A stretch of DNA of 64,000 nucleotides from Odiellus spinosus (Eukaryota; Arthropoda; Arachnida; Opiliones; Phalangiidae). The notes below the pieces were generated by a model that was not told the origin of the DNA, searched no databases, and worked only from the letters and a program-made list of their open reading frames with translations. The stretch lies in assembly GCA_963920705.1 (NCBI GenBank), contig OY987233.1, forward strand, positions 5,012,001 through 5,076,000, given 5' to 3'. This document shows, one piece after another, positions 12,301-23,700 of the stretch (the stretch's first letter is position 1; each line of letters begins with the position of its first letter). The translations under genes were made by a program, and so were the position numbers.

Positions 12301-15300
12301 AGAAGGAGATAAGAGAAGGGGACAATGTCTCTAAATTAGAGAGCATGTTAAAATAGGCAACATTATCAAAACTAGCAACAACGTTTTTGTGGTAATTTGC
12401 AGTAAACAAGAGCGGCTAGAATCTTGTTTAAACAAGATTTGACTATATCTTATTGTACCTCCTTCTGATAGAATTAATAAATGTACTAACTGGTATCATC
12501 CAAATCCCATATTTTTGAAACCCTGTCATATCCGCAAGTGGCTAAAAACCTGCCATTAGGAACGGGACTAAACGTCACGCTGGTAACGGTAGCACTGTGC
12601 GCTTGAAAAATATGGAAAGGACGAAGTGTTTGAGGCAAAGGAGCGCAACCTTTTCCAGCTGGCCTTCTACGACAAGCTACGATCAGAGGCGAGTTACTAC
12701 GAAGGTCCCATAAACTAACTAGTCCTATTTTAAAAAGAGTTTACGTCACCGTTAATATATAATTAATATTATTATTAATTTACTAATTACTTACCGTTTC
12801 CATAACCAGCTGCTAATTTTCCGTGACCATCAGTTTTTTCAAACGCAATTGAGGTAACGCATGTTTTTTGACTCGTCGAGACTAAACCCGATTCCGGAGG
12901 GTTCATTAAAAATACCGGGTTTGTTACGTAGATTTTGGAAGTATTTTGAGAGCTTTTAGACAAACTGCGGTCTAACAACTCCGGATGAGGAATACTAAGA
13001 ACCCTGACGCATCCATCTCCGCAAGCTAAAGCCAAAAGGCCCAGTCTCGGTAAGACTTCGGGAGTTGTAAAAGTTTCAATAGGATGATCCCAACAACCTG
13101 ATGGACACCATTTCATATCTCTAATTTCGCCGTAACTGTGACCTATGGCTAAAACTAAGCGAGGAGTCGATTTCAAACTGAAAAGAAGAATTTTAATCAA
13201 AACTGCACGCAATTTCAATGTTTCTTTAAAGAACAGTCCTAAGACTAAGTCTCAAATTTGAGCCTTTAATAAAAAGAATGTCTATGTGAAATCTCCAGTG
13301 TAGTAGATTTGGGCCTATGTGGTCAGAATATAGAATACACCATTTTACCATTATTTGGGGCGCTAAAGCTGCATAGGGCGAACTTTCGCTTGGTGAAAAT
13401 GGCAGAGAAAGAAACCTACATGGGGTAATAGGCGGGGTACTACGCGCGCCTCACCAGGCGAACTTTTTTTTTTTTTTCGCCACTAGTAAGCATTTCGAGT
13501 GGGGGCATGCGCACAGTGGAAGAGCAAAATGGTGTATTATGCCACAGTCTAAAATTTGGACATACATAGGCAGGGCTTAATTAGGCCTAAGACTAAAATG
13601 AGAGCCTATTTAGGTCCAAGTCTAAAATGAGGGCCTAGTTATTCCTAAGCCTAAAATTTGGGCATACATAGTCTGTGCCTAGTTTTCTTTTTTTTTTTTT
13701 TTTGCTCCTGGTTATTGACGAGCTTGGGCATGTAGCAATTCAGTTCCAAAAATTTGACAAATTCTTAAAACAATTGAGAAATTAAATAAAAAGTATGACA
13801 AACTATTCAATTTAAGAGCTGGACCACCACAATTAAATTAAATATTAGACAAATTAATAATTAATTTTAGATTATTAGTTAGAGTTATGTTATATTCAAG
13901 GTTAGACTTAAAAAAAAAAAAAAAAAATTGAAGGTTAATTTAGTTGAATTTGTGGGGTCAGCAGAATCTAGATCTTTAAACATTTTTTTAGAAGTAATTT
14001 AAATTGTGACACGATAGAGCCCGAAGTGATCGGGTCAGGAAGGCTAAAAAAGGAGTCCTTTTTAACATCCGTACGGCAGTGATTTAGAACAAGTTTCCTG
14101 GAAGTGCCCCGAGTGACCCGACCACTAGCGATATTGTAGTGGAAGGACTGATCAGGGGAGGACAAGATTTTAAACAAATTGACAAGGTCTAAAAACAGCC
14201 ATCGAGATTCCAAGGATGGCCAGTTTAAACTCTCAATACACTGAGAACGAGGGAGGGACCTTAAGGGAAAAATAATTTTGGAAGCACGAGCCTGAACTCC
14301 CTCTAGACAGTCCCAATCCACCACATAGCGCGAATTCCAAACCGAACTAACATTCGAGAATTGGTCTAACATAGCAGTTACATGGGACCCGGGAAAAATG
14401 AGTGTGGATTGAAGATAATAAACCATTAGCCCTGGAACAGGCATTACTTATGTGGGTGTGAAAATTTTAATTATGCGTAACATTCACACACAGGTCACGA
14501 GTCTCTAACTCTAGCCACATTTTTGTCAAATAGGTAGTTGTTCCCAGGCCTAAAATTTATGGCTATATAGCCAGGATATAGTTAGGCATAAGTCTAAAAT
14601 TTGGGCCTATATAGCCAAGACCACGTTAGGCTTAAGTCTAAAATTTGGGCTTTTATAAAACGAGCCTAAAAATAAAAAAGTCAAAACTGATTCTTACATT
14701 TTTTGATTCAAATTGCCAAAATTCCATATTTCTATTAAGCCTTTGCTCTTGGTTATGTCAGTCATAAAATGTGAATTATCCGAATCCAGACTTATGCTGA
14801 CAGCGGCGTATTGTTCAGTTTCTTTAGAGGCCGCTTCCGTTAACGGAGTAGGACACCAAGCGCTCGCCCAAACTGGACCACCAGCGTTAAAAGTTATATG
14901 CTCAACTGGTTCTATTTAAAACTTTAGTTTTAATTTAAATTTAAAAGAAACTCTGGATGTAAAGTAAAAATTTACTTTACCCGATTTTGATTCAAATACT
15001 TCAAATAATTTCAATTTTGACCACGAACTGGAAGTATCATCGTTAAGCCGTCGCACTTTGAAATTTAACGACTCTCTTTCTTTAGGAAGGTAATCGTCTG
15101 GATTCTTTACGAGCATCCAATCGGATCTTAGAGGTCGAAACCCGGAGTAATTCTCAGCCAAATGATGATTTTCGCAACTATTGTAAGATTTTATATAGGA
15201 AATACTCCTTTAAATTTAACTCAGTGTTCTATCGTTTTCTTAATTTAACTAGGGATTTTATTTTAGTTGTGAAAAGTTGGCTAAATAAGGGCTATTTTCT

Positions 15301-18241
15301 GACCTAAAAAATTTACTTTTTAACCTTGCACTTGCCAAAAAATTGCACTACAAAAACTCTTATGACCCAATTTTCTAATTTAAAGAATTCTTAAGGAACT
15401 CTTTGAACCTCTTAATAAATCTTTTTCTCTTCAAGACTCCCTTGAAGGCTAATTTTCTGACCTAATGTTAACACTCTTAAATTATATCTATGTTGCGTTT
15501 TTCTATCAACTATCGAAGCGTAATCTGTAGTCAAACTTAGCATAAAAATAACTTAATGTTACTTACAAATTAAAGGCGTATTTTGTCATTTTGGGGTTAA
15601 CCTGTAGATTCTTTTTGCCATCTTTATAATTTCTCGTAATGTTGGAAGAAATTGTAAAATATTTTTTGTAACCTATTGGTTTCGCAGGGGCATCACCTTG
15701 ATTTAAAATGGTATCGTAAGAATAACCGAACGGTCAACTAAAAGATAAAATACTGTAATATTTACCAGAGGTAGTAGTCTTGTGTTTCATAATATGGTAA
15801 TAGAATTTCCTGACAGATATAATTTTAAAAGGGCGCTCGGTTGGACACAATAGGCAAATGTAACAGGCATCGTCTCCGCAAAACTTCTGATGTTTAATGC
15901 AAGCGCTAATCGACAATAATCTCTTACTGCAACCCTAAAAAATTTACATTAATCCACATTTTTATAAACTTAAAGAAGACACGCATCATGACTAAATTTG
16001 GACTTGCAATTATATATCTGGCGAATTTATTCTTAAGAAATTGAAAACATTCCCGTGACTGTTTTTTAAATTGAGGTAAGCAATTTTTCGTTAAACCGCG
16101 TACGTACCTCATTTTGGCAGCTGATGTATTTATTTTGTTGCAATTTGGCCCTCCATTTTTGTTTTTGTTGAATATCGATAGTTTTTTCCTCTGGTTTTCG
16201 GTATTTGTCTGGCCAATCTTTCTCCAGTTTTTTTCTATACCATTCTTGAGGTCGAATTACTGGTATTTGTGGGCGCTCATCGGCTGAAGCATCAACAGAA
16301 TAGTCGGATTTCTCAGTCTCTTCTTCTTCCACGGTGTAATCTTTATCCTTCGGATCTAACTTTCCTACTTTTCAGAATAAATTCATTTTCAGCCAACTAA
16401 GATATTGATCCTAAGCTTTTCAAATTTATGACAAAAAGATTTCTGGAAAAAGTTTACCTTCAGATTCGGATTGTTGAGCCTCTTCTACACGATCGTGATC
16501 AGAATCTGATAAAATTTCTTTACCATCTTCGTCGATACGTTCGGCTTTGACAAACTCTTCTAATCGAGAGTTTGCCCTATTTGAGAATACAATTGTGAAA
16601 AAAATTAGTACAATTTGTATAAAAGTTTGAGAATGAGCGTTCAAACTAAGTATGCGTATGCCGCGTTACCTCAATGACGTAGCAACAAATCTTACCCTCA
16701 ACATGAAAACTGTAACAGGGCTCCCAGCGCACAACCCAAAAACTTTTATAGGTATTATAGGTTTCAAAAGCCAAAAATATAGGTTATTTATAGGTCCAAA
16801 AATATCAATTTATAGGACTTTTTATAGGTTTTTAGTGTCGAAAAATAGGAGTTTTATAGGTAGGTATTGCTGACACGTAGTGCAATACGCTACATAACTT
16901 ATAATAAAATATAATAATTATAACCAGTGACCAAGGAGAGGAAACCTTTCTGCCACAGCTTTGGTTTTTGCGAACATTTTCACTTTTTCGAGCAAAAGAA
17001 TAATTTTTATAGTTATATGGATCATACATTTCGAATTTTATCAGCGAAGTTGAACAAATTACCCAAAAAAATAGGTATTATAGGTAAAAAAGTGAAATTA
17101 TAGGTTTTTAAAGGATCACTTCAGAAATATAGGTATTATAGGTGGTCTGGGAGCCCTGCTGTAATCATTAGCTAAGCTACGAGGTTGGTAGCTCAGTTGG
17201 TTAGAGTGTGGGATGGTTACTCAGCGGTTGGGGGTTCAAATTTACCCAGAGACAATTGTCATCTTTTTTCCTCAGGTGACGTAGATTTTTAACATTGGCT
17301 TCCGTATATATTTTCCAAATTATATTGAGAAGATACCAAAAATAGCTAAACTAGTCCACTGAGTTTCCTCCTACATTCATTTAACAAGGGGAGGATTTGT
17401 TATATTAAAGCAAGAATAGAATAATATCCACAAAAGTACAGGGGCGTCGGAAGTTATTACTAAGTGGGTGGGCTGAACAAGTTGGCTAAGGTCAAATTAT
17501 ATGGGGCTCAGTTACCCCAGGTCCGACGGTCGAGGGGGCTTGAGCCCACCCTGCCCCCCGCTTCCGACGCCCCTGCAAAAGTATATTGAACTGTACACCC
17601 TATTACCACACTGGTCAGTTCAGGAGTGAGCTTGTTTTCTCAGACTTCAATTATGTCACGCAATTTACGACATCGGAGAGGTAGGACATATTTTGGGAAT
17701 GATTTTTAGGTTTGGAATCATTTTTGAAATCATGAAGTGACTTCGGAGGGATTTTTCCCTCCATGTACGGGATTTTGGTAAGTCAGTGTTCAACCCCTGG
17801 GGAAACCTTTTTATTTAAAAAACTTCATGGTTCTCAAGAAGAGTTTAGAGCATGCTGATTTTTGACGTGACCAGCGCTGCTGCAGATCATAACTATTCAG
17901 TGCACGTGACAGGATTAAAGTCCTCGTAAGCCACGCTCCAAACTAGTGAGCATACAAAACTATAGCTATTTGTTATTCGTGTTTGGATATTGATGTATTC
18001 TTGATTAAAGATAGCTGCGAGCGTATGCGTGATTTGTACAATATATATGAACTAACATAAGCGCGGCTCTTCTAGTGGTTCTTTTCTTGAGCTTCGGCAC
18101 ACCATTTTGGCTTTCATCTCCATTGCCATCTTCAGTGTCACTAGCCATAGCTTTCCTCTTCGACTCTTTAATGTGCTTTTGGTAATGAGCATTAAACTTT
18201 GGCTCCATAATTTCTTCTTGACAAATTTGGCACTCCACCAT
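9301..18241 (-). CDS. GTF3C2: TFIIIC subunit 2 (GTF3C2/TFIIIC110) with N-terminal ZNF512-type zinc fingers
   Basis: Subunit of TFIIIC, the RNA polymerase III factor that binds A/B-box promoters in the nucleus. Fourteen phase-compatible exons: 18057-18241, 16458-16576, 16108-16364, 15766-15934, 15567-15696, 14981-15177, 14698-14911, 12795-13177, 12491-12724, 12150-12246, 11501-11588, 11221-11349, 10848-11033 and 9301-9405, giving 831 codons without the last exon. From about residue 270 the order of blocks follows animal GTF3C2: GGPVWASAWCPTP, IRDMKWCPSGCWD, PRLGLLALACGDG, AAGYGNG, SLWDLRSNSPL, RFLATCGYDRVSKIWDLDD, ISWSCHWAGYF. Before this lie fingers C4-C7-H19-H23, C184-C189-H202-C206 and C214-C217-H234-H238, which I do not know from human GTF3C2. 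The start was chosen at an ATG in good context (ATCAAAATGG). That exon could instead be internal and joined to the zinc-finger gene upstream. The 3' end is incomplete. Confidence 0.88.
9640..10311. repeat. 28-bp minisatellite
   Basis: About 24 tandem units of 28 bp contain AAAGTGGCTAAACCTTGG or, in the left part, AAAGTGGCTAGGCCTTGG, each followed by TAAAGAGTT. The right part is almost perfectly homogeneous. The array lies in the intron between GTF3C2 exons 10848-11033 and 9301-9405. It is split by the MITE at 10312-10592 and continues beyond it. Confidence 0.95.
10312..10592 (+). mobile_element. MITE family A, copy 1 (281 bp), 7-bp target duplication
   Basis: A 281-bp inverted-repeat element starts with CAAGGAGGATTAGA and ends with TCTAATCCTCCTTG, with terminal repeats of about 34 bp. 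Inner parts are also loosely symmetrical (GGTAAACTGTTGTCACGTGG against the reverse complement of CCACGCGACAACATTTTACC), so the whole element can fold back. The flanking 7 bp ACCTTGG is duplicated (10305-10311 and 10593-10599). The target was one unit of the 28-bp minisatellite. It has no coding capacity. Related copies lie at 49251, 49833 and 50137. Confidence 0.93.
10593..10840. repeat. Continuation and degenerate end of the 28-bp minisatellite
   Basis: The array resumes after the MITE with the duplicated ACCTTGG and one good unit. It then decays into TAGxCCTTGGTTAAGAxTTAAA-type units up to about 10840. Confidence 0.8.
13338..13534. mobile_element. Small inverted-repeat element, Tc1/mariner-like ends
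   Basis: The element is bounded by TA on both sides, with inverted ends CACCATTTT / AAAATGGTG. It is 197 bp, non-coding, and includes GGGCGAACTTTCGC and a T run. It lies in the GTF3C2 intron between exons 12795-13177 and 14698-14911. Classification rests only on the TA target and short ends. Confidence 0.6.
13545..13685. repeat. Degenerate tandem repeat of about 50 bp (left part)
   Basis: Several copies of a CCTAAGTCTAAAATTTGGGC-like unit lie here. The same unit is found at 14540-14665, on the other side of the LINE fragment, suggesting one repeat array split by the LINE insertion. Confidence 0.6.
13686..14460 (-). mobile_element. LINE (non-LTR retrotransposon) fragment, minus strand
   Basis: An open stretch at 13968-14444 encodes about 158 residues. 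It resembles the very C-terminus of CR1/jockey-type LINE polyproteins: SSVWNSRYVVDWDCLEGVQ, ARASKIIFP, LNWPSLESRWLFLDLVNLFK, then a basic CRTD...KKDSFF tail. A T run at about 13686-13703 on the plus strand fits a poly(A) tail at its 3' end. The RT catalytic core is absent, so it is 5'-truncated and inactive. It sits in a GTF3C2 intron in the gene's own orientation. Confidence 0.75.
14540..14665. repeat. Degenerate tandem repeat of about 50 bp (right part)
   Basis: Units with TAAGTCTAAAATTTGGGC and GGCTATATAGCCA match the array left of the LINE fragment. The unit is intronic in GTF3C2. Confidence 0.6.
16726..17158. mobile_element. hAT-like MITE with TATAGG-rich interior, 6-bp duplication
   Basis: Terminal inverted repeats are CAGGGCTCCCAG / CTGGGAGCCCTG. 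CTGTAA is duplicated directly on both sides (16720-16725 and 17159-17164). The interior repeats TATAGGT motifs. It is non-coding and lies in the first GTF3C2 intron. A relative with the same interior motif lies at 42845-43237, and a piece of one (ATATAGGAAATGTGG) near 12090. Confidence 0.8.
17183..17256 (+). repeat. tRNA-like sequence (SINE head or tRNA pseudogene)
   Basis: A good Pol III A box (TAGCTCAGTTGG) and a B box (GGTTCAAATTT) are 35-40 bp apart, as in a tRNA. The two outer ends do not pair into an acceptor stem and the anticodon arm is unconvincing. A working tRNA gene is therefore unlikely. A tRNA-derived SINE head is the simplest reading. Confidence 0.55.
17439..17575. mobile_element. 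hAT-like MITE, 137 bp, 8-bp target duplication
   Basis: The ends CAGGGGCGTCGGAAG / CTTCCGACGCCCCTG are perfect inverted repeats. CAAAAGTA is duplicated exactly at 17431-17438 and 17576-17583. Ends beginning CAGGG with an 8-bp duplication are the signature of the hAT superfamily. It has no coding capacity. Confidence 0.92.
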
Positions 18242-18445
18242 TTTGATCTTACAAATGAAATTAAACCCAAATATTATTATAATAAAATTTGACTTTAAAA
18301 TAGGAAAGACATTTTAGATTTCTACTCTGAGAAATGAACATGTACGAACCTTTTAATTGTTAGATTCCAAAGGGAAGTTAAATTTATACTCACCTAGTAA
18401 TCATTGGTTTCAAAAAAGTATTCAGAGAGTCAAAATTAACGTGCC

Positions 18446-18572
18446 TTAAAGGCCTAGAATTAGTTCTGCCTGTCACCCTGGAAACAAACTCACCCAAAGG
18501 GGAAGCTCAGAAGGTGAGCCCACTTCCAGTGAAACAGGCAGGTTACAGGCAGAAGAAATCCTAGGCCTTTAA
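18446..18572. mobile_element. Foldback MITE, about 127 bp
   Basis: Inverted arms TTAAAGGCCTAGAATT... and ...AATCCTAGGCCTTTAA, each followed inward by TTCTGCCTGT / ACAGGCAGAA. No clear target duplication was found. It lies between the GTF3C2 start and the large zinc-finger gene. Confidence 0.65.
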
Positions 18573-18651
18573 CTTAGGGGTTTGTTTGAGTGTTTTAGAA
18601 AAATCACAATAGGCACACTATCTACCTATTATCTGCTGGCACTTGGCTTCT

Positions 18652-18899
18652 AGGACTTTTAACTGTTGGACACCTATCTTAATAAAAAGAATAACAAAAC
18701 CTGGCGTTCCTAAGCGTCCTTTAACAGTAAACAGAGTAAAAAATAGCATGCGAGTCTGCCTGTGGAAACAGACTAGGCAGATGCGCAAGAGGTTTCGTTA
18801 GTTCTTACTTTAGCCACCGTTTGCCGTTAGAGGGCGCTTATGAATGCAAGGTTTGGTTCTTTTTATCTATTAGGATAGATGTCCAGTAGTTTGTCCTTT
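18652..18899. mobile_element. MITE family B, copy 1
   Basis: Ends AGGACTTTTAACTGTTGGAC and the loosely inverted GTCCAGTAGTTTGTCCTTT. Both arms carry subterminal CCTATCTTAATA/TATTAGGATAG and GGCGTTCCTAAGCGTCCT blocks. Shared blocks link it to copies at 19933, 36164 and 57951. Confidence 0.75.
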
Positions 18900-19932
18900 A
18901 GGTGAGTAGTCTTAGACGAGACAGATCTTTTAAACAGGTCTATATATGCAAAATAACTTTGTCTGCTAGAGGCGAGCTCTAAATAAATTGCGGTAACCCT
19001 TTGAGCCAGAGGTGAGCTCTATATCCATTTAAGTATAAAATGAGACAAGGTGAGATGAGCCCTATATCCAGCGCATGGCTATGCTCATTAGCATATTTGT
19101 ACTAGTACCTGATTAATGCCAATTTTTTAGAGTCTCCCTGATATTTAGTGAGTATTTCTAGTTCGCTGATATTTCAGGTATGAATGAACCCTGCGTAAGT
19201 CAGTGTAAAGCCTATTTTATGGGTTTTAGGTCATTTTCTTTGATTTTGGCCTACTTTTTGCTTATAAGGGATAAACAAAAATTTCAATACATAATGATAA
19301 ATAATGTAAAACCAAGTTTAAGCTCCACAAATATAAGTGTGGGTTGAATAAATGTTTGCACGTATTTGCGCAAATAACTTCGCGTTGTGACATTTTCTAT
19401 TGAAAATAAAATTATGCGACACTAAGAAAACCTTTTTTGTTTTCCATTATTTTATCATTATTAATATTAAAAATTTTGAATAATATTTAATTTAAGGGCT
19501 TATTCGCTTCCAATATAAGGAGAATCGTAAATAAAATAAAAAAGCCACACACAAGAAATCTATACGGAAGAAACAAAAAATGTTTTATTTAAACAAAACT
19601 TTTTCTTAAGATAAAAAAAAACACGGAAGAACAAAAAGGTAGATTCTCGTGAAGCATATTTTTATTTTCATATTTTTATATCGGTTAATATTTGTTTTTT
19701 CGTTAAAGGGCTGATTAAATGACCAGTCAACCTAATTTTAAAAGCGGAAAAACTCCAAAATGAAGGATAATTTCAAATTACAAACAATTTTGTATTTAAC
19801 GTGTGTTAACTCACTGTTGGTGAAAACAAACTAAACTAGGTTTAGTAAAAAATGAGTTTTTTTTGGGAACCTTGCCAAAATGTTGCTTTGCTCGTCAGAA
19901 AAATCAAGTGAATCAAGCTTATTTTCACACCC

Positions 19933-20191
19933 AGGACTATTAACAATGGACACTTATCTTACTAAGATAAAGATAATTAATAAAACCTGGCGTTCATGAA
20001 TGTCATCTTAAGGCAAACAGTGGCCAAAAAAAGGAACTAACAAACCCACACGCGTCTGCCTATTCTTTATCAATAACAGACACGCACAAAGTTTTGTTAC
20101 TACTCTTGCCGTTAGAGGACGCTTAGGTATGCTCAGTTTTTGTTTTTTATCTTTATCTATTAAGATATGTATCCATATTGTTAATAGTCCT
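19933..20191. mobile_element. MITE family B, copy 2 (best-preserved ends)
   Basis: Terminal inverted repeats are AGGACTATTAACAATGGAC / ATTGTTAATAGTCCT, about 259 bp in total. The arms contain AACCTGGCGTTCATGAATGT and its counterpart GCCGTTAGAGGACGCTTAGG. It is non-coding and lies downstream of the stop codon of the large zinc-finger gene. Confidence 0.8.
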
Positions 20192-20759
20192 AGTTTTTCA
20201 ATGGCGGGCTTTCAACACCGGCGTGATAATGACGTTGACACACAACCTGATTCAATTTGGGCATTGTCAAATTCAAACTTTTATTCTAAAAATAAAGAGA
20301 AATCGAATGGGAAACTTATATTTTATCGAGTGTCCACAATTAGATTGATAAAGGCTCCCAAGCCGAAAGCTATCTCTGCATTGTGGACATTTTACACCCG
20401 ATTTCCATGCGATTTAAACTTTAATATATCTTTCAGAACTTAATTCGGAAGGAAAATTTGGTCTTAGTTTTGATTTATCTGTTAAAACTATTTGCGCATT
20501 TGTTTCATAATTTGAAACGAAAACTGGTTGCCTGATCAATCAATATGACCCACTTAACACTTTCAAGAGTTTTTTTTAAACGTAAACTTAATTACGCGCC
20601 ATTACACGGCATAAACGAACTATTATAAAAATGTATATACGAACTTACGTATCTTTACAATAAAAAAATGTGACTTTTCATATATTCACTCTTTAAAAAT
20701 ATTATTTTTACAGTTTAAAAAGATTTGCGAAACTTATTTAAATGTTGTTAAGGCACTTT

Positions 20760-23700
20760 TTAGTTTTTAGAAATATCAGCATCAATAATTCTTGATATTG
20801 AAACTTTACCTAAGGAATTTTTGGTACCCTGGAGATGAAATAACCTTTTGCATCTCATATTTGAACGATTACCAACTTTTCTATCATTAAAAGTACGCGA
20901 AACCCTTCGTTTTTTAATCAAAAACGAACGGTTTTCTTCAACTTTACGTTTAACGGTATCGATAATTTCACAGTCTACACTCTTAACTTCAATGTTTTCA
21001 GATACATGTGGTTCACTAGCTTTTGAAGAGGTTGTTGGAAGATTATCGTTCATATCGGGCGACTTTTGAAGACCATCCTTCTTTGGGGATTTTAAGCTCA
21101 TTGATTTAAGCTGCATCATTGCTAATAAAGCTTCTGGAGAATCGCGAGAAGGGTGTATTATGTTTGGTAAGGTCTTTATTACTACTGGTTTGGATGTGAT
21201 TGGGTTGTCGGTGTTTTGAGGGGAAGATTTGTTATTGGAAGAGCTCTCTTGATTCGTTTTAAGTGTTGGAGAGGGCAAAGAAGATACAGATCTTAGTGGA
21301 ACGGGTGGTTGTAGATTGCGTAATTGAGAGCTGCTTATAATTCCACCGGAACCTACCGGCGACAACTGAGCGTGCATTATTCTTGTTATCACCATATCTC
21401 TTGTTTTTATTTTAGCGTTAATCTTGGAACTACAAACTGAGATAAGATCGGACGGACTAACGGATTGTGGTGAAATTGATTTTGACCTTCTAGACTTTGG
21501 TGGTGAAATTGGTTTAGGAGGACTTGATATCGATTGCGGTGAAATAGATATTATTTGCGGCGAAATGGATTTTGCTGTTAATGAGGATTTTGGATGAATT
21601 CCTGTTGTAAAACACTCTGTATTGATGGACAATGGTTTTCTTATGATTACCGATTCAATATAAACTTCATTTTCTTTAGGATTGTTAAGAATAGAATCAA
21701 TTTTCTCTTTTATAGCTTTAACAAGAGGGACTTCGTTTGAGGAAACTTCAGCTTCAATGGGAGATGAAATTGATTCAGGTGTACTAACAGTTACATCCAT
21801 AGGACTTCCTATTGCGTCGGAACTTTTTGTTTCATCACACGCTGGCATTTCAACTTCTTTTACCACCACATCCTCTTCACTGTTGTACGTTTCCTCGTCT
21901 TTTTCTGGACTGCTAACAGATTCACTTTGCCTCGAGTTTAAATTGTTTTCTATTACCGTACTGGTTAATTTGGCAATTGGTTGAGGAATTCTATCATCAG
22001 AGAGGTCAATAATTTCCGGACTTTCCTTTACTTCATCATTTTCGTTTGACTTGGCAGACTTCGAATCAGATCTAGAGCGTCGAACGCCCTTATTTTTATC
22101 ACGTTCTGATTCATTTCTAGTCTTCTGGTTTCTAAAACCTTTCATTATCATCTCTGATAGATTAAGTTTCGTCATTCGAACTTTTGGCACTCGTTTAGTG
22201 GAAGTTGGTTGAAAATAAATGCCTTTATTTTTCATCCTCTGCTTAGTTTGTTTCACTTCTTTATTCAAAACAGTTGCGAGGTTTAGTCTGGCATTGGCGA
22301 TTATTTCAGTCGCATGATCTTCTTCCGAAGGCCTTCTAACTTTTGCAGAACTTTTATTATATTGATGTTTCAAGGCGCGTCCAATCTTCTTTTTACTACT
22401 TTTAACAGCTTGAAGTTTTGCCTTCGCTTTAATAACCCTTCCAAAGTTTCTTTTAGGGACGACGGGCCTTTTAATGACCCTCCGCTTATTCATTTTGAAT
22501 CTTTGGCTCGGATAAGGTTTAGGGCTTGTTTTAATCGGACTGGAATCAGCTTGACTTTCGGTCGAACTAGGACTAGTGCTCGGTTCAATTTCTATGGAAT
22601 TAGTAGACTCTCTACGTTCCAAATCTTGAATCGACATCAAATCGTCAAAAAACACTTTCAGTTTACGAACTCTGCTAGTTTTTCTTATTGCAAATGACCC
22701 ACTAGAATTCGCTAGGGAAGTTTTAGAGAATGTTGATAGCTTAGTTGAATTTCGACTTTTGACTGATTTGGAAATTGAAGTGACGGCTTTTAATTTTGGT
22801 TTACTCGCGGGAGCAACTTTTTTTAAAGTTGCGCGGTTACTTTTAGCCTGTTTAGATTCGTCAATCTTTTCCATATTACTAGCTAAAACATCCGTTGAAG
22901 AAGCGGTAATACGACCAAGCCTTTTTCTTTCTGCGGTATCCCTAAGTGTTTTAACTCTTACTTGATCGAGACTCATTCTTCTACTCCGACGACGATTTGT
23001 TGTTTCTTCATTTTTAAGTGACTTTTCAGAAAGCTCTGGAGTTAGTTTACTAGATGATGGGGTTATTTTAATAGGGGATGGAGTTGACGGTGACCTATTA
23101 GACTTTTGAAGTTCTCTTTGATTCGCATCAATTACGCTACATTTGGTTGATAATTGAGTAGATTTTCTAACAGATCTGAAACTAGTTTGAATATCTTGTA
23201 AATAAGATGAGGTATCGGTTAATTTTGAAGCAACAGGTGCACGTTTTTTAACATCTTCCTTGGTTTTTGATTTTCCAAGTGAGAATCTGTCAGATTTCAG
23301 AGAAGTTTTTGATTGCCCGATTAATTTCTTTTTCCGATTTTCTATTGCCAATCTTGATGCTGAATTTGGTTTAGCGTCTCTCGAGCTACGCGTAGTTCGA
23401 GTTGTTTTGATTTTGCTAGAATTAGCGTTGGAACTGGAAGTTTTTGATCTAGATCGAAATGAAGTTGCGATAACGGTGTTAGTTTTAGCCTTCTTTAAGA
23501 CCGCCATGGCTTTAGTTCTTTTTAAATACGTTGCCTTGCTTTCACTAGTCTTGACAGTCTTGGATTTAGTTGAAACTTTTCGTACTTTATCATCAGACTT
23601 TGTTGTCGAGACTAGTTTTGTATTTGACCTAATACTCTTTGGCAGTTCCTTCATTAATTTAACAATGGGGTCCAACTTGGTTGCTGATCTTGTTAAAAAT

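Noticed and set aside
17183-17256. Functional tRNA gene
   Set aside because: A and B boxes are present, but the acceptor stem does not pair and the anticodon arm is poor.
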